Positions 31,310 through 42,389 of a stretch of DNA of 64,000 nt are shown in pieces. Both the position numbers and the translations under genes were made by a program. Below the pieces are notes generated by a model, which had not been told where the DNA came from, ran no database searches, and saw only the letters and a program-made list of their open reading frames with translations. Positions within the stretch are counted from its first letter, which is position 1, and every line of letters starts with the position of its first letter. Origin of the DNA: Aquarana catesbeiana (taxonomy: Eukaryota; Chordata; Amphibia; Anura; Ranidae); NCBI RefSeq assembly GCF_042186555.1, contig NC_133326.1:97328144-97392143 (forward strand). Direction: 5' to 3'.

Positions 31310-33437
31310 CTATTGCCGCGCAAATGCCGGCATTTTTTTATCTTTACATTCATCTGTCAGTGGGGAAGCCCACTGACAGATGATGACCCATGGTTGTTAA
31401 GTCGTGGGCGGCCAGCTCCCGGGCCCACTGCTTAACAGCCAGCTATTTCTTCACACAGAATTGGAATCGGTCGATTGCTTTTTGACCGATCCGAATTTAT
31501 AATCATTCTGAAAAGTTGAAATTTGTTAGAAAATATATAAATTAAATGAAATTTAACGAAAACAAAATTACATAATACATAGTAGGTGAGGTTGAAAAGA
31601 GACACAAGTCCATCAAGTCCAACCCATGTGTGTGATTATATGTCAGTATTACATTGTATATCCCTGTATGTTGTGGTCATTCAGGTGCTTATCTAATAGT
31701 TTTTGTTTAAACTATCGATGCTCCCCGCTGAGACCACCGCCTGTGGAATGGAATTCCACATCCTGGCCGCTCTTACTGTAAAGAACCCTCTACGTAGTTT
31801 TTGGTTAAACCTCTTTTCTTCTAATTTTTAATGAGTGGCCACGTGTCTTGTTAAACTCCCTTCCACAAAAAAGTTTTATCCCTATTGTAGGGTCACCAGT
31901 ACGGTATTTGTAAATTGAAATCTTATCCCCTCTCAAGTGTCTCTTCTCCAGAGAGATTAAGTTCAGTGCTCGCAACCTTTCCTAATAACTAATATCCTCC
32001 AGACCCTTTATTAACTTTGTTGCTCCATTTCCAGTGCATCCTTCCTGAGGACTGGTGCCCAGAACTGAACAGCATACTCTAGGTGCGGCTGGACCAGAGT
32101 CTTGTAGAGTGGGAGAATTATCGCTTTATCCCTGGAGTTAATCCTCTTTTTAATGCATGCCAATACTCTGTTTGCTTTGTTAGCAGCAACTTGACATTGC
32201 ATGCCATTGCTGAGTCTATCATCTACTAGGACCCCCAGGCCCTTTTCCATCCTAGATTCCCCCTGAGGTTTTCCCCCTAGTGTATAGATTGCATTCGTAT
32301 TTTTGTCACCCAAATGCATTATTTTACATTTTTCTCCAGTAAAACTAATTTTCCATGTAGTTGCCCACCCCATTAATTTGTTCAGATCTTTTTGCAAGAT
32401 TTCCACATCCTGCAGAGAAGTTATTGCCCTGCTTAGCTTAGTATTGTCCGCAAATACAGAGATTGAACTGTTTACCCCATCCTCCAGGTCATTTATGAAT
32501 AAATTTAAATAGGATCAGGCCCAGCACAGAACCCTGTGGGACCCCACTTTCCACCCCCAATCATTCCGAGTATTCCCCATTTATCACCACCCTCTGAACT
32601 CACCCAAGTTTCAATCCATGTACTCACCATATGGTCCATGCCAACGGACCTTATTTTGTACAGTAAACGTTTATGGGGAACTGTGTCAAATGCTTTTGCA
32701 AAATCCAGATACACCACGTCTACAGGCCTTCCTTTATCTAGATGGCAACTCACCTCCTCATAGAAGGTTAATAGATTGGTTTGGCAAGAACGATTCTTCC
32801 TGAATCCATGCTGATTACTGCTAATGATACTGTTTTCATTACAAAAATCTTGTATATAGTCCTTTATCATCCCCTCCAAGAGCTTCCATACTATTGATGT
32901 TAGGCTAACTGGTCTGTAATTCCCAGGTATGTATTTTGGGCCCTTTTTTTAATATAAGTGCTACATTGGCTTTTCTACAATCCGCTGGTACCATTCCAGT
33001 CAGTAGACTGTCAGTAAAAATTAGGAAAAATGGTCTGGCAATTACTTGACTGAGTTCCCTAAGTACCCTTGGGTTCAAGCCATCTGGTCCCGGTGATTTA
33101 TTAATGTTAAGTCTAATTCTGTCCTCTGTTATCCATGAGGGTGCTTCCTGTGACATGTCATGAGGATAACCACTGCAGTTTTGGTTACTAAATTCAATAC
33201 CTTCGCCATCTCCCCATCCTTTGTAACCAGATTTCCTTCCTCATTCTTTATGGTGCCAATATGGTCTGTCCTCCCTTTTTTACTGTTTACATACTTAAAG
33301 AATTTCTTGGGATTTTTTTTTTTGTTCTCCTATGTGTATTACGAAATGAAACTAAATAAATTCCATAACGAAACGAAATTAGTAACATAACAAATCTATC
33401 TGAAACTAAACAGATTTTTCCTTTCTGCACATGTCTA
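30879..33437. mobile_element. hAT element with 8-bp duplication, interrupted by a CR1 LINE
   Basis: Exact duplication ATGTCATC at 30871-30878 and 33438-33445. Ends TAGATGTGTACA and TGCACATGTCTA are inverted with few mismatches. The outer parts are AT-rich and carry G- and T-runs; the middle (about 31570-33330) is a CR1 LINE in minus orientation. No hAT transposase frame seen, so it is non-autonomous. Confidence 0.85.
31570..33330 (-). pseudogene. CR1-type LINE reverse transcriptase remnant (5'-truncated, broken)
   Basis: Minus-strand frames give, in order: NPKKFFKYV near 33300, LNINKSPGPDGLNPRVLREL, SSNQHGFRKNRSCQTNLLTF, VVYLDFAKAFDTVPH (RT motif A), VPQGSVLGLILF (motif B), FADN (catalytic FADD with the second Asp changed to Asn, plus 32443-32454), KIMHLG and GVLVDD, LVQPHLEYAVQFWAP, and RAARMWNSIPQAV near 31720. 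A frame change lies near 32500-32515, and others join the pieces. Order and motifs fit CR1. The N-terminal endonuclease is missing. Both the lost Asp and the frame breaks make it inactive. Confidence 0.9.
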
Positions 33438-33654
33438 ATGTCATCCCCACACATGCATGGAAGTTATGTTATCCCTTGCTGATCAGTCAAGATTACTGAG
33501 GACCTGGCACTAGGGATGCACCGAAATTTCGGCCACCGAAACATATCGGCCGAAAATGGCCCTTTCGGCAAAAAAGCCGAAAGAGAATTTTTGCCGATAC
33601 TGGTGCAGAGAAAAGGGGCGGGGCCATCCCATGCCGCACATGCTTCATCCCATG

Positions 33655-34000
33655 CGCCCCTCAGAGTCTCCCCTCCCTCCTCCTCTCACTTCTGTCCTAC
33701 ACAGCCTCCCCAGTGCCTGGTAATGAATGTCATGCTCACACGCTATGTGTCAGAGATCTGAATCGCTGTGCAGCCGATGTCCCACCTCCTAGACCGCCTC
33801 TTGTGATAGACAGCACTCTGATCCAATGCTAGGAATCATTGTGCCGTGTGTCATAGGAGGCGGGACATCGGCTGCACGGCGATTCAGATCCAGCTCTGAC
33901 ACACAGCGTGTGAGTGTGACTTTCATTACCAGGCACTGAGGAGGCTGTGTAGGACAGGAGTGAGAGGAGGAGGAGGAGGGAGGGGAGACTCTGAGGGGCG
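33655..34000. repeat. Internal inverted repeat, arms about 150 bp
   Basis: ctcagagtctcccctccctc...cacagcctccccagtgcctggtaatgaa on the left is mirrored by attaccaggcactgagg...gggaggggagactctgag on the right. The loop is about 30-60 bp around 33825. Confidence 0.8.
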
Positions 34001-34067
34001 TACCGGGATGAAACTGGCTGCACAATGATTTAGATCTGACACACAGCGTGAGATAGCATTACCAGGC

Positions 34068-34600
34068 ACTGGCAGGCTGCAGAACATGGGCACTGGCAGG
34101 CTGCAGAACATGGGCACTGGCAGGCTGCAGAACATGGGCACTGGCAGGCTGCAGAACATGGGCACTGGCAGGCTGCAGAACATGGGCACTGGCAGGCTGC
34201 AGAACATGGGCACTGGCATGCTGCAGAACATGGGCACTGGCAGGCTGTATGTGATGGGCACTGGCAGGCTGTATGTGATGGGCACTGGCAGGCTGTATGT
34301 GATGGGCACTGGCAGGCTGTATGTGATGGGCACTGGCAGGCTGTACGTGATGGGCACTGGCAGGCTGTACGTGATGGGCACTGGCAGGCTGTACATGATG
34401 GGCACTGGTGGACTGCATGCCATGGGCACTGGCGGGCTGCTGCATTTGATGGGCACGGGTATTGGTGAGGCTGCATGGCATGGGCACTGGCGGGCTGCTG
34501 CATTTGATGGGCACGGGTATTGGTGAGGCTGCATGGCATGGGCACTGGCGGGCTGCTACATATGGACACAGGCATTGGTGAGGCTGCATGACGGGCACAG
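34068..34600. repeat. 24-bp minisatellite with two unit types
   Basis: Unit ctgcagaacatgggcactggcagg switches at about 34240 to ctgtatgtgatgggcactgg cagg, both 24 bp, then breaks into a longer unit (atgggcacgggtattggtgag). Long frames through it (repeats of MGTGRLQN) are products of the period dividing by 3. Confidence 0.92.
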
Positions 34601-34689
34601 ACAGGCTGCTACAACTGACTGGTAGGCTGCATCTGACAGGCACTTGTGAAGCTGCATTTGATGGACACTGGTGAGACTGCATTGATCTC

Positions 34690-35038
34690 CTGTACCACGT
34701 CTGCAGTCTCTGACCATCTGCTGTACCATGTCCCCAGTGTCTGACCATCTCCTGTAATGTGTCTGCAGTCTCTGGCCATCTCCTGTACCATGTCCTCAGT
34801 CTCTGGCCATCTCCTGTATCATGTCCCCAGTCTCTGACCATCTTTTGTAGCATGTCTGCAGTCTCTGTCCATCTCCTGTAATGTGTCCCCAGTCTATGAT
34901 CATCTCCTGTAATGTGTCCCCAGTCTCTGACCATCTTTTGTACCATGTCCCCAGTCTCTGACCATCTTTTGTATCATGTCCCCAGTCTCTGACCATCTCC
35001 TGTACCATGTCCCCAGTCTCTGACCATCTCCTGTATAA
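34690..35038. repeat. 31-bp minisatellite, about 11 units
   Basis: Unit gaccatctcctgtaccatg then tccccagtctct, 31 bp, shown by the repeated ACCATCT at 34930 and 34961. Confidence 0.9.
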
Positions 35039-35163
35039 AAATATTTTTTATAAATAGTCACTTTCGGTTTCGGTGCTGTTTCGGTTTTCGGGATCAAGGA
35101 AGATTTATTTTCGGTATCGGTTTCGGCCCCAAAAAACCCATTCGGTGCATTCCTACCTGGCAT

Positions 35164-36129
35164 CCAAATGTTTTTCATGTGGGCACTTTTTTTTTTTACC
35201 ATTTTTTTTTTCTTTATTTCTGACAATTATTGTTTTTCTGATTGTTCTGCTGTGATATCATGTCACTCATGCTACATCAGAATCTATGTACTTTATGAAC
35301 TTTAATTTGGTTTTCCTTTTGGTCCTTTTCCTTCCTTGTAATTCCCAATGATTTTATGTCATACATTTTCCATGTGAGATGCACCCACACAGGAGTTTTT
35401 AGCCAGTGCCCCCACCCCTACCCCCCATAGACATTGTGATTTTTCCATTTTTTTTTTTTTGCGAATGCACGTATATTTTCTAATTTGAATGTGCATGCAC
35501 TAACTTGGCAGCAGATTGTCAGGATTCCCTGTACTGTTCTCATTGATGGGCAGGCACATTTTACCATGGGGTTTCTAGGCAACAACGATTACGTGCCAAA
35601 TTTGTGATTTTACCTCACCACCCGCATGGCCATTCCAGATTTTAGTGTACCCTTTATACTTGTAGAGTTACTTAGTTGGATTTTTTCTATATATAAACTT
35701 AGCATTGTCTTTTTTAATTTTTTTTTTGTGTAATTTGGTCACTATGACGTCACTAGGGGTGGGTATTTGGGTTCATTTATGTATGTATACATGTTTCATT
35801 GCATTGCAAGTTGTGATTATGTCACCCTGAGGAAGGGAATCTGCACAAAATATTGACTTATATGATTAATGTGACATTGTAATCTGAAAAGCTTGCAGCG
35901 CTGATCAAACAAAAGTACACTCTCCCCCTGGTTCTCTTGTGTAAAGAGTGCTGGCATCTGACTTGCTCATCCAGTGGTTTAGATAATGCTGTATGCAGGA
36001 TGCCACTCTTCCTGATGTGTCAGGGAGTCGTGGTTAGCAGAGCAGAGCAGAGCTGGCTGGGAAAGCGCCACCCCACATGCAGCATTACCTATACCACTTA
36101 ATGTTACATAGTACTAATAAATTAGTATA
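35164..36129. other. Intronic; decayed hammerhead relic at 35821-35860
   Basis: CTGAGGA (35827-35833) with extra A, GGG, then CAAAATATTGACTTATAT where GAAAC-stem III-stem I would be. Stem I pairing ATTATGTCA with TTGACTTAT is partial, and no AATAAA follows. Nothing else recognised. Confidence 0.3.
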
Positions 36130-36560
36130 TACTCCCACTGGACACTTTTAGGTACACCTTGCTAGTACCGGGTTAGACCCTCTTTTGCCTTCAGAAATGC
36201 CTTAATTCTTCATGACATAGATTCAACAAGGTGTTGGAAACATTCCTCAGAGATTTTGGTCCATATTGACATGATCGCATCATGCAGTTGCGGCAGATTT
36301 GTCGGCTGCACATCCATGATGCAAAAAGGTCTCACATCCCAAATGTTCTTTATTGGATTAAGATCTGGTTACTGTGGAGGCCAGTGGAGTACAGTGACCT
36401 CATTGTCATGTTCAAGAAACCAGTGGTGAGATGATTTGAGCTTGGTGACATGGTGCATTATCCTGCTGGAAGGAGTCATCAGAAGATGTCATGTCTTCAT
36501 CATGTCTATATGTCTTAATGCATTAAGTTGTTGCCATATAGGTTAGACTTGATAGACTTG
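36130..36560 (-). mobile_element. Tc1/mariner-like element, internally deleted
   Basis: Starts actcccactggacacttttag, a Tc1-family inverted end, followed by sequence matching the transposase 3' part in reverse (ccttaattcttcatgacata, ttggtccatattgacatga, gtcggctgcacatcc). At about 36485 it jumps to the other end of the element (atgtctatatgtcttaatgc, gttgttgccatatagg). About 1 kb of the gene is missing. Confidence 0.7.
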
Positions 36561-37526
36561 TGTCTTTTTTTTTCAAAAGACTGATCACCCTAGAAGGGAT
36601 GTGTTTGCAGGCCTAGCGTGGTCAGTTTGAAACCGGAAAGCAGGGGAACTGGTAGGATCAGATATTTCACATGAAGGAAGCAATGCAAAGAGAACAGGAT
36701 ACTTTTTAATACAAGTACATGGTACAACAGGCACATATAAGGAATATGAAATGTTGGGGTAACATATTCTTTAAGGAGCAGTTAACCAGCTGTATAACAC
36801 ATGTTTTTTGCTTGTGGTTTCTTAAAAAATCCTTTGACTTTGCACAAATCGACAGTTCTTTTACTTTTTTTACTGGTTTCAGATCAAGTATTGCTTAATT
36901 TATGGAGAGCAGAAAATGAGCTGTGATTCTGTACTTCCCCCGAGGGGACCCCCAGAGCAGCCGGCAAATCTGCTGCAATTGCTTCAAGGACAAGGGCATT
37001 TTACGCCTAGAAACACAGCAATCTGAACTTTTCCCCTGACAGGTTGAGGGAATGTGGATTGTCCAAGAACTATTTGTCTTCTCGGTTCACACAGCTATCT
37101 CAGACATCTGTAGAGGTGTTAGTGCACTGTATAGTTCTTATGGGGAAAGTTCTGTAACTTTCATCATCTGCCCCAGGTCTATGGGTCAGACTTGTACTTC
37201 TCTGTTATCCTTTTCGCACCAGTAAAACTTTATAGACTGTGCAGTTCTGTATTTGAGAAGCAAAGATTGAAAAGAAGATGAAGCAAAACAGGTGTACCAG
37301 TACTATAACGGGATTATGAGCTTTAAGCCATTAAAGCACTTTAGAGCACGTTCTAGGGTGAATTTTTCTTATGAAAAGCTTTAGTTTTGTGAATCACTTT
37401 CTGTTATATCTTTCTTTTACATATACAAATAAATGGCATATGTAGCTGAGCGCAAACCAAATTTCATTTTTAAAGCTACTGCTTGACATTATAAATTAGG
37501 TTAAAGGGTACACTTTTTTTCTTTTT
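36561..37526. other. Intronic, no feature recognised
   Basis: No recognisable protein or repeat over about 950 bp. Confidence 0.4.
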
Positions 37527-37530
37527 TTAA

Positions 37531-38651
37531 ATCTACAGTCACTTACTTTACTTGTCCTAATTCATGTTTCCAGACATTTCCATTAGCAATGTCTTTCTTC
37601 CTGATCAGACTTTAGGTCATGACACAGGAAGGAGTTGACTATCTGACCTGATTAGCACACACCCTGCATCATCCACCCACCCATTCCCAGCCGCACGTTT
37701 TTTTTTTTTTTTTTAATGAAATGCAATCAATCAGTGATCACCCTTCTCACCAAATACACAATCAGATTGCATAGTGTATGGCCATCTTTATACAAGTACA
37801 TAGGAGGGAGTGGACAGAAACATTCAGCTTGTCAAGCCCCATTCACAACTCTGCATAACGGGAACTCTTATTTCCACATGCGTTTTTTTTTTTTTTTTTG
37901 CAAGGTGGGGAGGCGTTTTGGAGCATCCACCTGAATGGGCTGCCCTACACACAGCAATCGCCCCAAAGAAGCTTCAGAACTTTTTTTTTTTTTGAGTGGA
38001 GTTTGGTGTGTTGTTTACTGCAATTTTTTTTTTTTTGATGCAGTGCATTTCTGAAATGCAATGAAATGCACATATGTGAATGGAGCCTCATTGTTCTTGT
38101 GTTACTGCACCAATTTCACTTTTAGGCCCCATTCACATCTTGCATAGTAGAAGCACACATTTTGTGTCTAGTTTTTCCTGTGACACGCATAGGGCAGCCT
38201 GTTGATTTCAATTGGCTGCACTTTATGTGGTTAATGGGACATTTTGACGTTTTGTGGGTTGTGAGTTATTTACTGTGCGTTTTGCAGCATTTGTCCCTCG
38301 TTTTTTCACATGGCAAAATGTGTGTTTGCTTCTGTGTTTGGTGTGCCGTTAACAATTAATGGCACTGAAAGCGCAACTAGTAAATTTAGGTGTATAAACA
38401 TGGCCATACACTATACAATCTGATTGTATATTGTGTATTTAGTGAGAAGGGTGATCACTGATTGATTGCATTTCATTTAAAAAACGTGCACCTGGGAATG
38501 GGTGGGTGGATGACACAGGTTGTTTTCTAAAGAGGTCAGCTGGTCAACTCCTTCCTGTGTCATGACCTAAAGTCTGATCAGGAAGAAAGACATTACTAAT
38601 GGAAACATCTGGAAACATGCATTAGGACCAGAAAAGTAAGTGACTGTAGAT
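37531..38651. mobile_element. Fold-back element with 255-bp inverted ends in TTAA sites
   Basis: ATCTACAGTCACTTAC at 37531 is mirrored by gtaagtgactgtagat ending at 38651, with similarity continuing inward about 255 bp on each side (tctttcttcctgatcagact, caggaaggagttga, caatcaatcagtgatcaccc and their complements). TTAA lies at 37527-37530 and 38652-38655, a piggyBac-type target. The centre has T-runs. It abuts a Tc1 transposase remnant that stops at its right edge. Confidence 0.82.
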
Positions 38652-38655
38652 TTAA

Positions 38656-39351
38656 TGGAAAGCCTTCATATTTTTGCAAAAAAAGTACATACTATCTTTT
38701 TCCATTCTTCAAGCTGCTCCCCAATCCCAGTAGCACTCATGCAGCCCCACAGAAGGGCACTGCCACCACCATGTTTCACTGTAGGCACCATGCATTTTTC
38801 TTTGTACTACTTACCTTTTGCAACGCCATACAGTATTGAAGCCATCAGTTCCAAAAAACATTTATCTAGGTCTCATCACTCCTGAGTACAGAGTCCCAGT
38901 AGTCTTCTTCTTTTACAGCATGGACCCTGGCAAGTTCTAGGTGTAGTTTTTTTTTTTTTTCTTTGTGAATGGGCTTTAGGAGAAGCTTCCTTCGTGGACA
39001 ACACCCATGCATGCCATTCCTCTGCAGTGTACACTGTATTGTGTCATGGGAAACGATCACCCTAGTTTTGCTTTCTACTTCTTTAGCTAACTGCAGTGAA
39101 CTTGCATGGTGATTTTCTTCAACCCTTCTCATCAGAAGACGCTCCTGTTGAGGTGTTAACTTCTGTGGAGGGCCTGAACATCTCTGTGCGATGTTTGCAG
39201 CTCCATCTTTGTTAAATTTTTGGATCGCTTTTGCTACAGTATTTTGACTGATAAGTAAAGCTTTGCTGATCTTCTTGTATTCTTTACCTTTCTTGTGTAA
39301 AGAAATTTTCTTTCTCAGGCCTTGTGACATTTCTCTGCCATGTGGTGCCAT
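38656..39351 (-). pseudogene. Tc1-like transposase remnant
   Basis: Start ATG at 39351 (minus): MAPHGREMSQGLRKKI, then the paired helix-turn-helix region ISKALLISQNTVAKAIQKF and SGPPQKLTPQQERLLMRR, and near 38880 the catalytic SDET. Stops then break the rest (QYGVAKGK, MVPTVKHGGGSALLWGCMS as expected family sequence). The C-terminal catalytic third is missing, the edge coinciding with the fold-back element at 38651. The first two-thirds are an open frame, so it is one of the younger relics here. The family moves DNA by cut-and-paste into TA sites. Confidence 0.85.
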
Positions 39352-39390
39352 TGCCGACAGCAAGGAATGGGAATGGTTTTTCTTTGTTAA

Positions 39391-41193
39391 CCGCTTGCCG
39401 ACCAGCGCACAACGATGTACGTTGGCAGAATGGCACTGGTAGGTAAAAGGGCGTACAGGTACGTCCCCTTCAAGAAGTGGTGTCGCAGAGAGGAAGAGCG
39501 GGGAGATGCTTTTGTAAACAAAGCATTTCCCCGTTCTGTCTAGTGACAGGAGAGAGATCACTGCTCTCTGTGTGTTGAAGCCCAGCCAACTCACAGTTAG
39601 AATCACTCCCTAGGACACACTTAACCCCTTCACCGCCCCCTAGTGGTTAACCTCTTCACTGCCAGTGTCATTTACACAGTAATCATTGCGTTTTTATAGC
39701 ACTGATAGCTGTATAAATGACAATGGTCCCAAAATAGTGTCAAAAGTGTCCGATCTGTCCGCCATAATGTCGCAGTCCCAATAAAAATTGCAGATCGCTG
39801 CCATTACTAATAAAAAAAAAATAGAAATAAAAATGCCATAAAACTATCCCCTATTTTGTAGATGCTATAACTTTTGCGCAAAGCAATCAATATACGCTTA
39901 TTGCGATTTTTTTTTTTATATATATCATCCCGTGACCACGTCCTGTTGTGACGAAACGGCGTAGGGAGGAGGAGCTACGTCCTGACGACACCGCGATTCA
40001 CATACCCGGAAGACACGGGTTACCTTGGAGCCGGCCGGCTTTTTCTTATACGCTTTTAAACAACAACGATTTTGTAAGTGCAATCTTTATTTTTATATTC
40101 AATAAAACGCTGATTTTATGCTATGTGGAGCACTTTGTTTTTTGCATGGGGACATTTCCATTTATGCTGATGTGAGTTGGAGAGAGTCCCTGGATTCGGA
40201 CGCTGAGCGCCTGCTTTAAAGATCCCTGGCTGGGGTTGCAGCCATCCGCCCTTTAGGTCTCCTGTAATTAAGAGACCAACTCTATCTGGTAAGAGGCAGC
40301 ATTTTTCTCAAGAGGTGGAGGTCTGTCTACGCACCCTATTTTCACTACAGCAAGTTTTTGTTCCAATTTTCACAGAGCACTTGGAGACAAGCTTTATTTC
40401 ATGCATGTTATTTAGCATGGATGGACTTTAATCAATACTGTTTTTTTTGAGCCATGGACATTTTTTTGGGTTTACTTTTCTTTATTTCTGTACTGTTTTT
40501 CTATATAAATTATGGTCTAGTTTCCAAGTCAAAGATTTGTCACACTATTACTCTTTTTGATATTTGAGATACTCACCTGTCATTGATTGAGTCACGCAAT
40601 ATTGATTATTTCTTACGGACATAGTAAACAATATCTGTGTCCCATTTATTAGATGCTATTTTTATTTTATTTTTATAGTTCATATTTATATTGACCAGCA
40701 CTTCTTTATAATTTATTCACTCAGTGATCACTACCCACCCTCATATCTCTATGAGGCTTTCTAGGCACTTGCCTGTTGTCACCCTTAGCCTTTAGCGCGA
40801 CTTTTCGATTTTTATATGATTTATGGTTTACTACTTTTTAGTCGCAGCTTATGCCAATTAGTGTAAGCGCAATATTTGTTTTTTACCCATATATATTAAT
40901 ATATTAATATATTTTTGGGGGATATGTATTCTAGCAAAAAGTAAAAAATATTGCGTTTTTTTTTCCCCAAATTGTCGCTCTTTTTTCTTTTTTTTGTTTA
41001 TAGTGCAAAAAATAAAAACCGCAGAGGCGATCTAATACCACCAAAAGAAAGCTCTATTTGTGGGAAAAAAAGTACATCAATTTTGTTTGGGTGCAACGTC
41101 GCACGACCGCGCAATTGTCAGTTAAAGCGACACAGTGCCGAATCGCAAAAAGTGCTCTGGTCAGGAAGGGGGTAAAATCTTCCAGGGCTGAAG
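39391..41193. mobile_element. piggyBac-like non-autonomous element with inserted ribozyme module
   Basis: TTAA at both ends (39387-39390, 41194-41197). One end is ccgcttgccgaccagcg, the other cttccagggctgaag. The middle, about 39920-40905, does not match the family and holds the hammerhead module; the family sequence resumes with ttgggggatatgtattcta. Without it the element matches 41365-42123, which lies in reverse orientation next door. Confidence 0.82.
39920..40905 (+). mobile_element. Ribozyme-bearing insertion inside a piggyBac-like element
   Basis: Contains a decayed hammerhead: stem I CCC (39929-39931) with GGG (39964-39966), core GTGACCA for CTGANGA, stem II GTC/GAC, intact GAAA (39953-39956), stem III ACGGCGT, cleavage nucleotide A39963. 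AATAAA at about 40101. No target duplication was identified; the downstream 800 bp are AT-rich and without coding sequence. Confidence 0.5.
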
Positions 41194-41197
41194 TTAA

Positions 41198-41360
41198 GTA
41201 AAACCCTTTTATAATCAACTGTCTGCTGGACACCTGTTTAATTAATATTTAGACTCACATGTAGTTGAATTCGTGTTAATTAGGATTTTGTTGTCTAAAA
41301 CTTAGCTTTGCTCCTAAGACTTTCATTGGGGTGTATTCATATTTGCAACATGGTCTTGAA
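41198..41360. other. Spacer between two inverted piggyBac-like elements
   Basis: Nothing recognised. Its size would be the original genomic distance between two TTAA targets. Confidence 0.4.
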
Positions 41361-41364
41361 TTAA

Positions 41365-42123
41365 CCACTTCAGCCCCGGAAGATTTTACCACCTTCCTGA
41401 CCAGAGCGTTTTTTGTGATTCGGCATTGCGTCGCTTTAACTGACAATTGCGACGTGGCTCCCAAACAAAATTGACCTCCTTTTTTTTCCCACAAATAGAG
41501 CTTTCTTTTGGTGGTATTTGATCGCCTCTGCGATTTATATTTTTTGCGCTATAAACAAAATAAGAGCGACAATTTTGAAAAAAACGCATTATTTTTTACA
41601 TTTTGCTATAATAAATATCCCCCAAAAATATATAAAAAAAACATTTTTTTTCCTCAGTTTAGGCCGATCGTATTCTTCTACATATTTTTGGTAAAAAAAA
41701 AAAAATCGCAATAAGCGTTTATTGATTGTTTTGCACAAAAGTTATAGCGTTTACTAAATAGGGGATAGTTTTATGGCATTTTCATTTAATAATTTTTTTT
41801 TTTACTAGTAATGGCGGTGATCAGCGATTTTTATTGTGACTGCGACGGCGGACATGTCGGACATTTTTGACACATTTTTGGGACCATTGTCATTTATTGA
41901 TCATTTGCACTGATTACTGTGTAAATGACACTGGCAGTGAAGGGGTTAACCAGGTATCTCCGTGGCGATCGAGTCAGCGGGACCCGCAACCCGCCTCACG
42001 GCGCTCCCGGCCGGCGCGCTCGCAATGGCATGGCAGGGAATTCAAATGGACGTACCTGTACGTCCATTTGCCCAGCCGTGCCATTCTGCCGACGTACATT
42101 GGCGTGCGCCGGTCGGGAACCGG
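41365..42123. mobile_element. piggyBac-like non-autonomous element, reverse copy
   Basis: TTAA at 41361-41364 and 42124-42127. Begins ccacttcagccccggaag and ends ccggtcgggaaccgg, with the usual landmarks (gacaattgcgacgtgg, gcaataagcgtttattgatt, atggcggtgatcagcgatt, tgtaaatgacactggcagtg). No protein-coding capacity. Confidence 0.85.
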
Positions 42124-42127
42124 TTAA

Positions 42128-42384
42128 TTTGTTAGGAAAAATACTTTTGTGTGTGTGCAAATTACCAAATCTTGGTTGCAATTAATGGCCCGCATTTGTG
42201 GGAGTATTTTGTAGTATAGTGTCCCATAGAAAGTGTACTCATTTATACCGAGCACTGTATATTTTCCTGTTTAGATTTTTGGATATAATAAAACTAAGGA
42301 CCATATATCACTTGTGTATCACTAGATTTATATACCAAATCCTCTGTTTTGCTCTAGATGTTAATAAAATCATATATATATATA
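42128..42384. other. Intronic, no feature; (AT)n at 42373-42389
   Basis: No recognisable protein or repeat besides the short AT run. Confidence 0.4.
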
Positions 42385-42389
42385 TATTA

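Larger units (their letters stand above)
33511..35155. mobile_element. hAT element with TSD, carrying two minisatellites and a hairpin
   Basis: Ends TAGGGATGCACCGAAATTTC and ttcggtgcattccta are inverted. Flanking CCTGGCAC (33503-33510) and CCTGGCAT (35156-35163) form an 8-bp duplication with one change. The interior holds a large hairpin (33655-34000), a 24-bp array (34068-34430) and a 31-bp array (34690-35035). No transposase frame. Confidence 0.85.

Noticed and set aside
33926..34946. Open frames up to 295 codons, rich in SAHVLQPA or VPITYSLP
   Set aside because: The 24-bp unit is a multiple of 3, so stops are avoided by period; all frames repeat an 8-residue unit.
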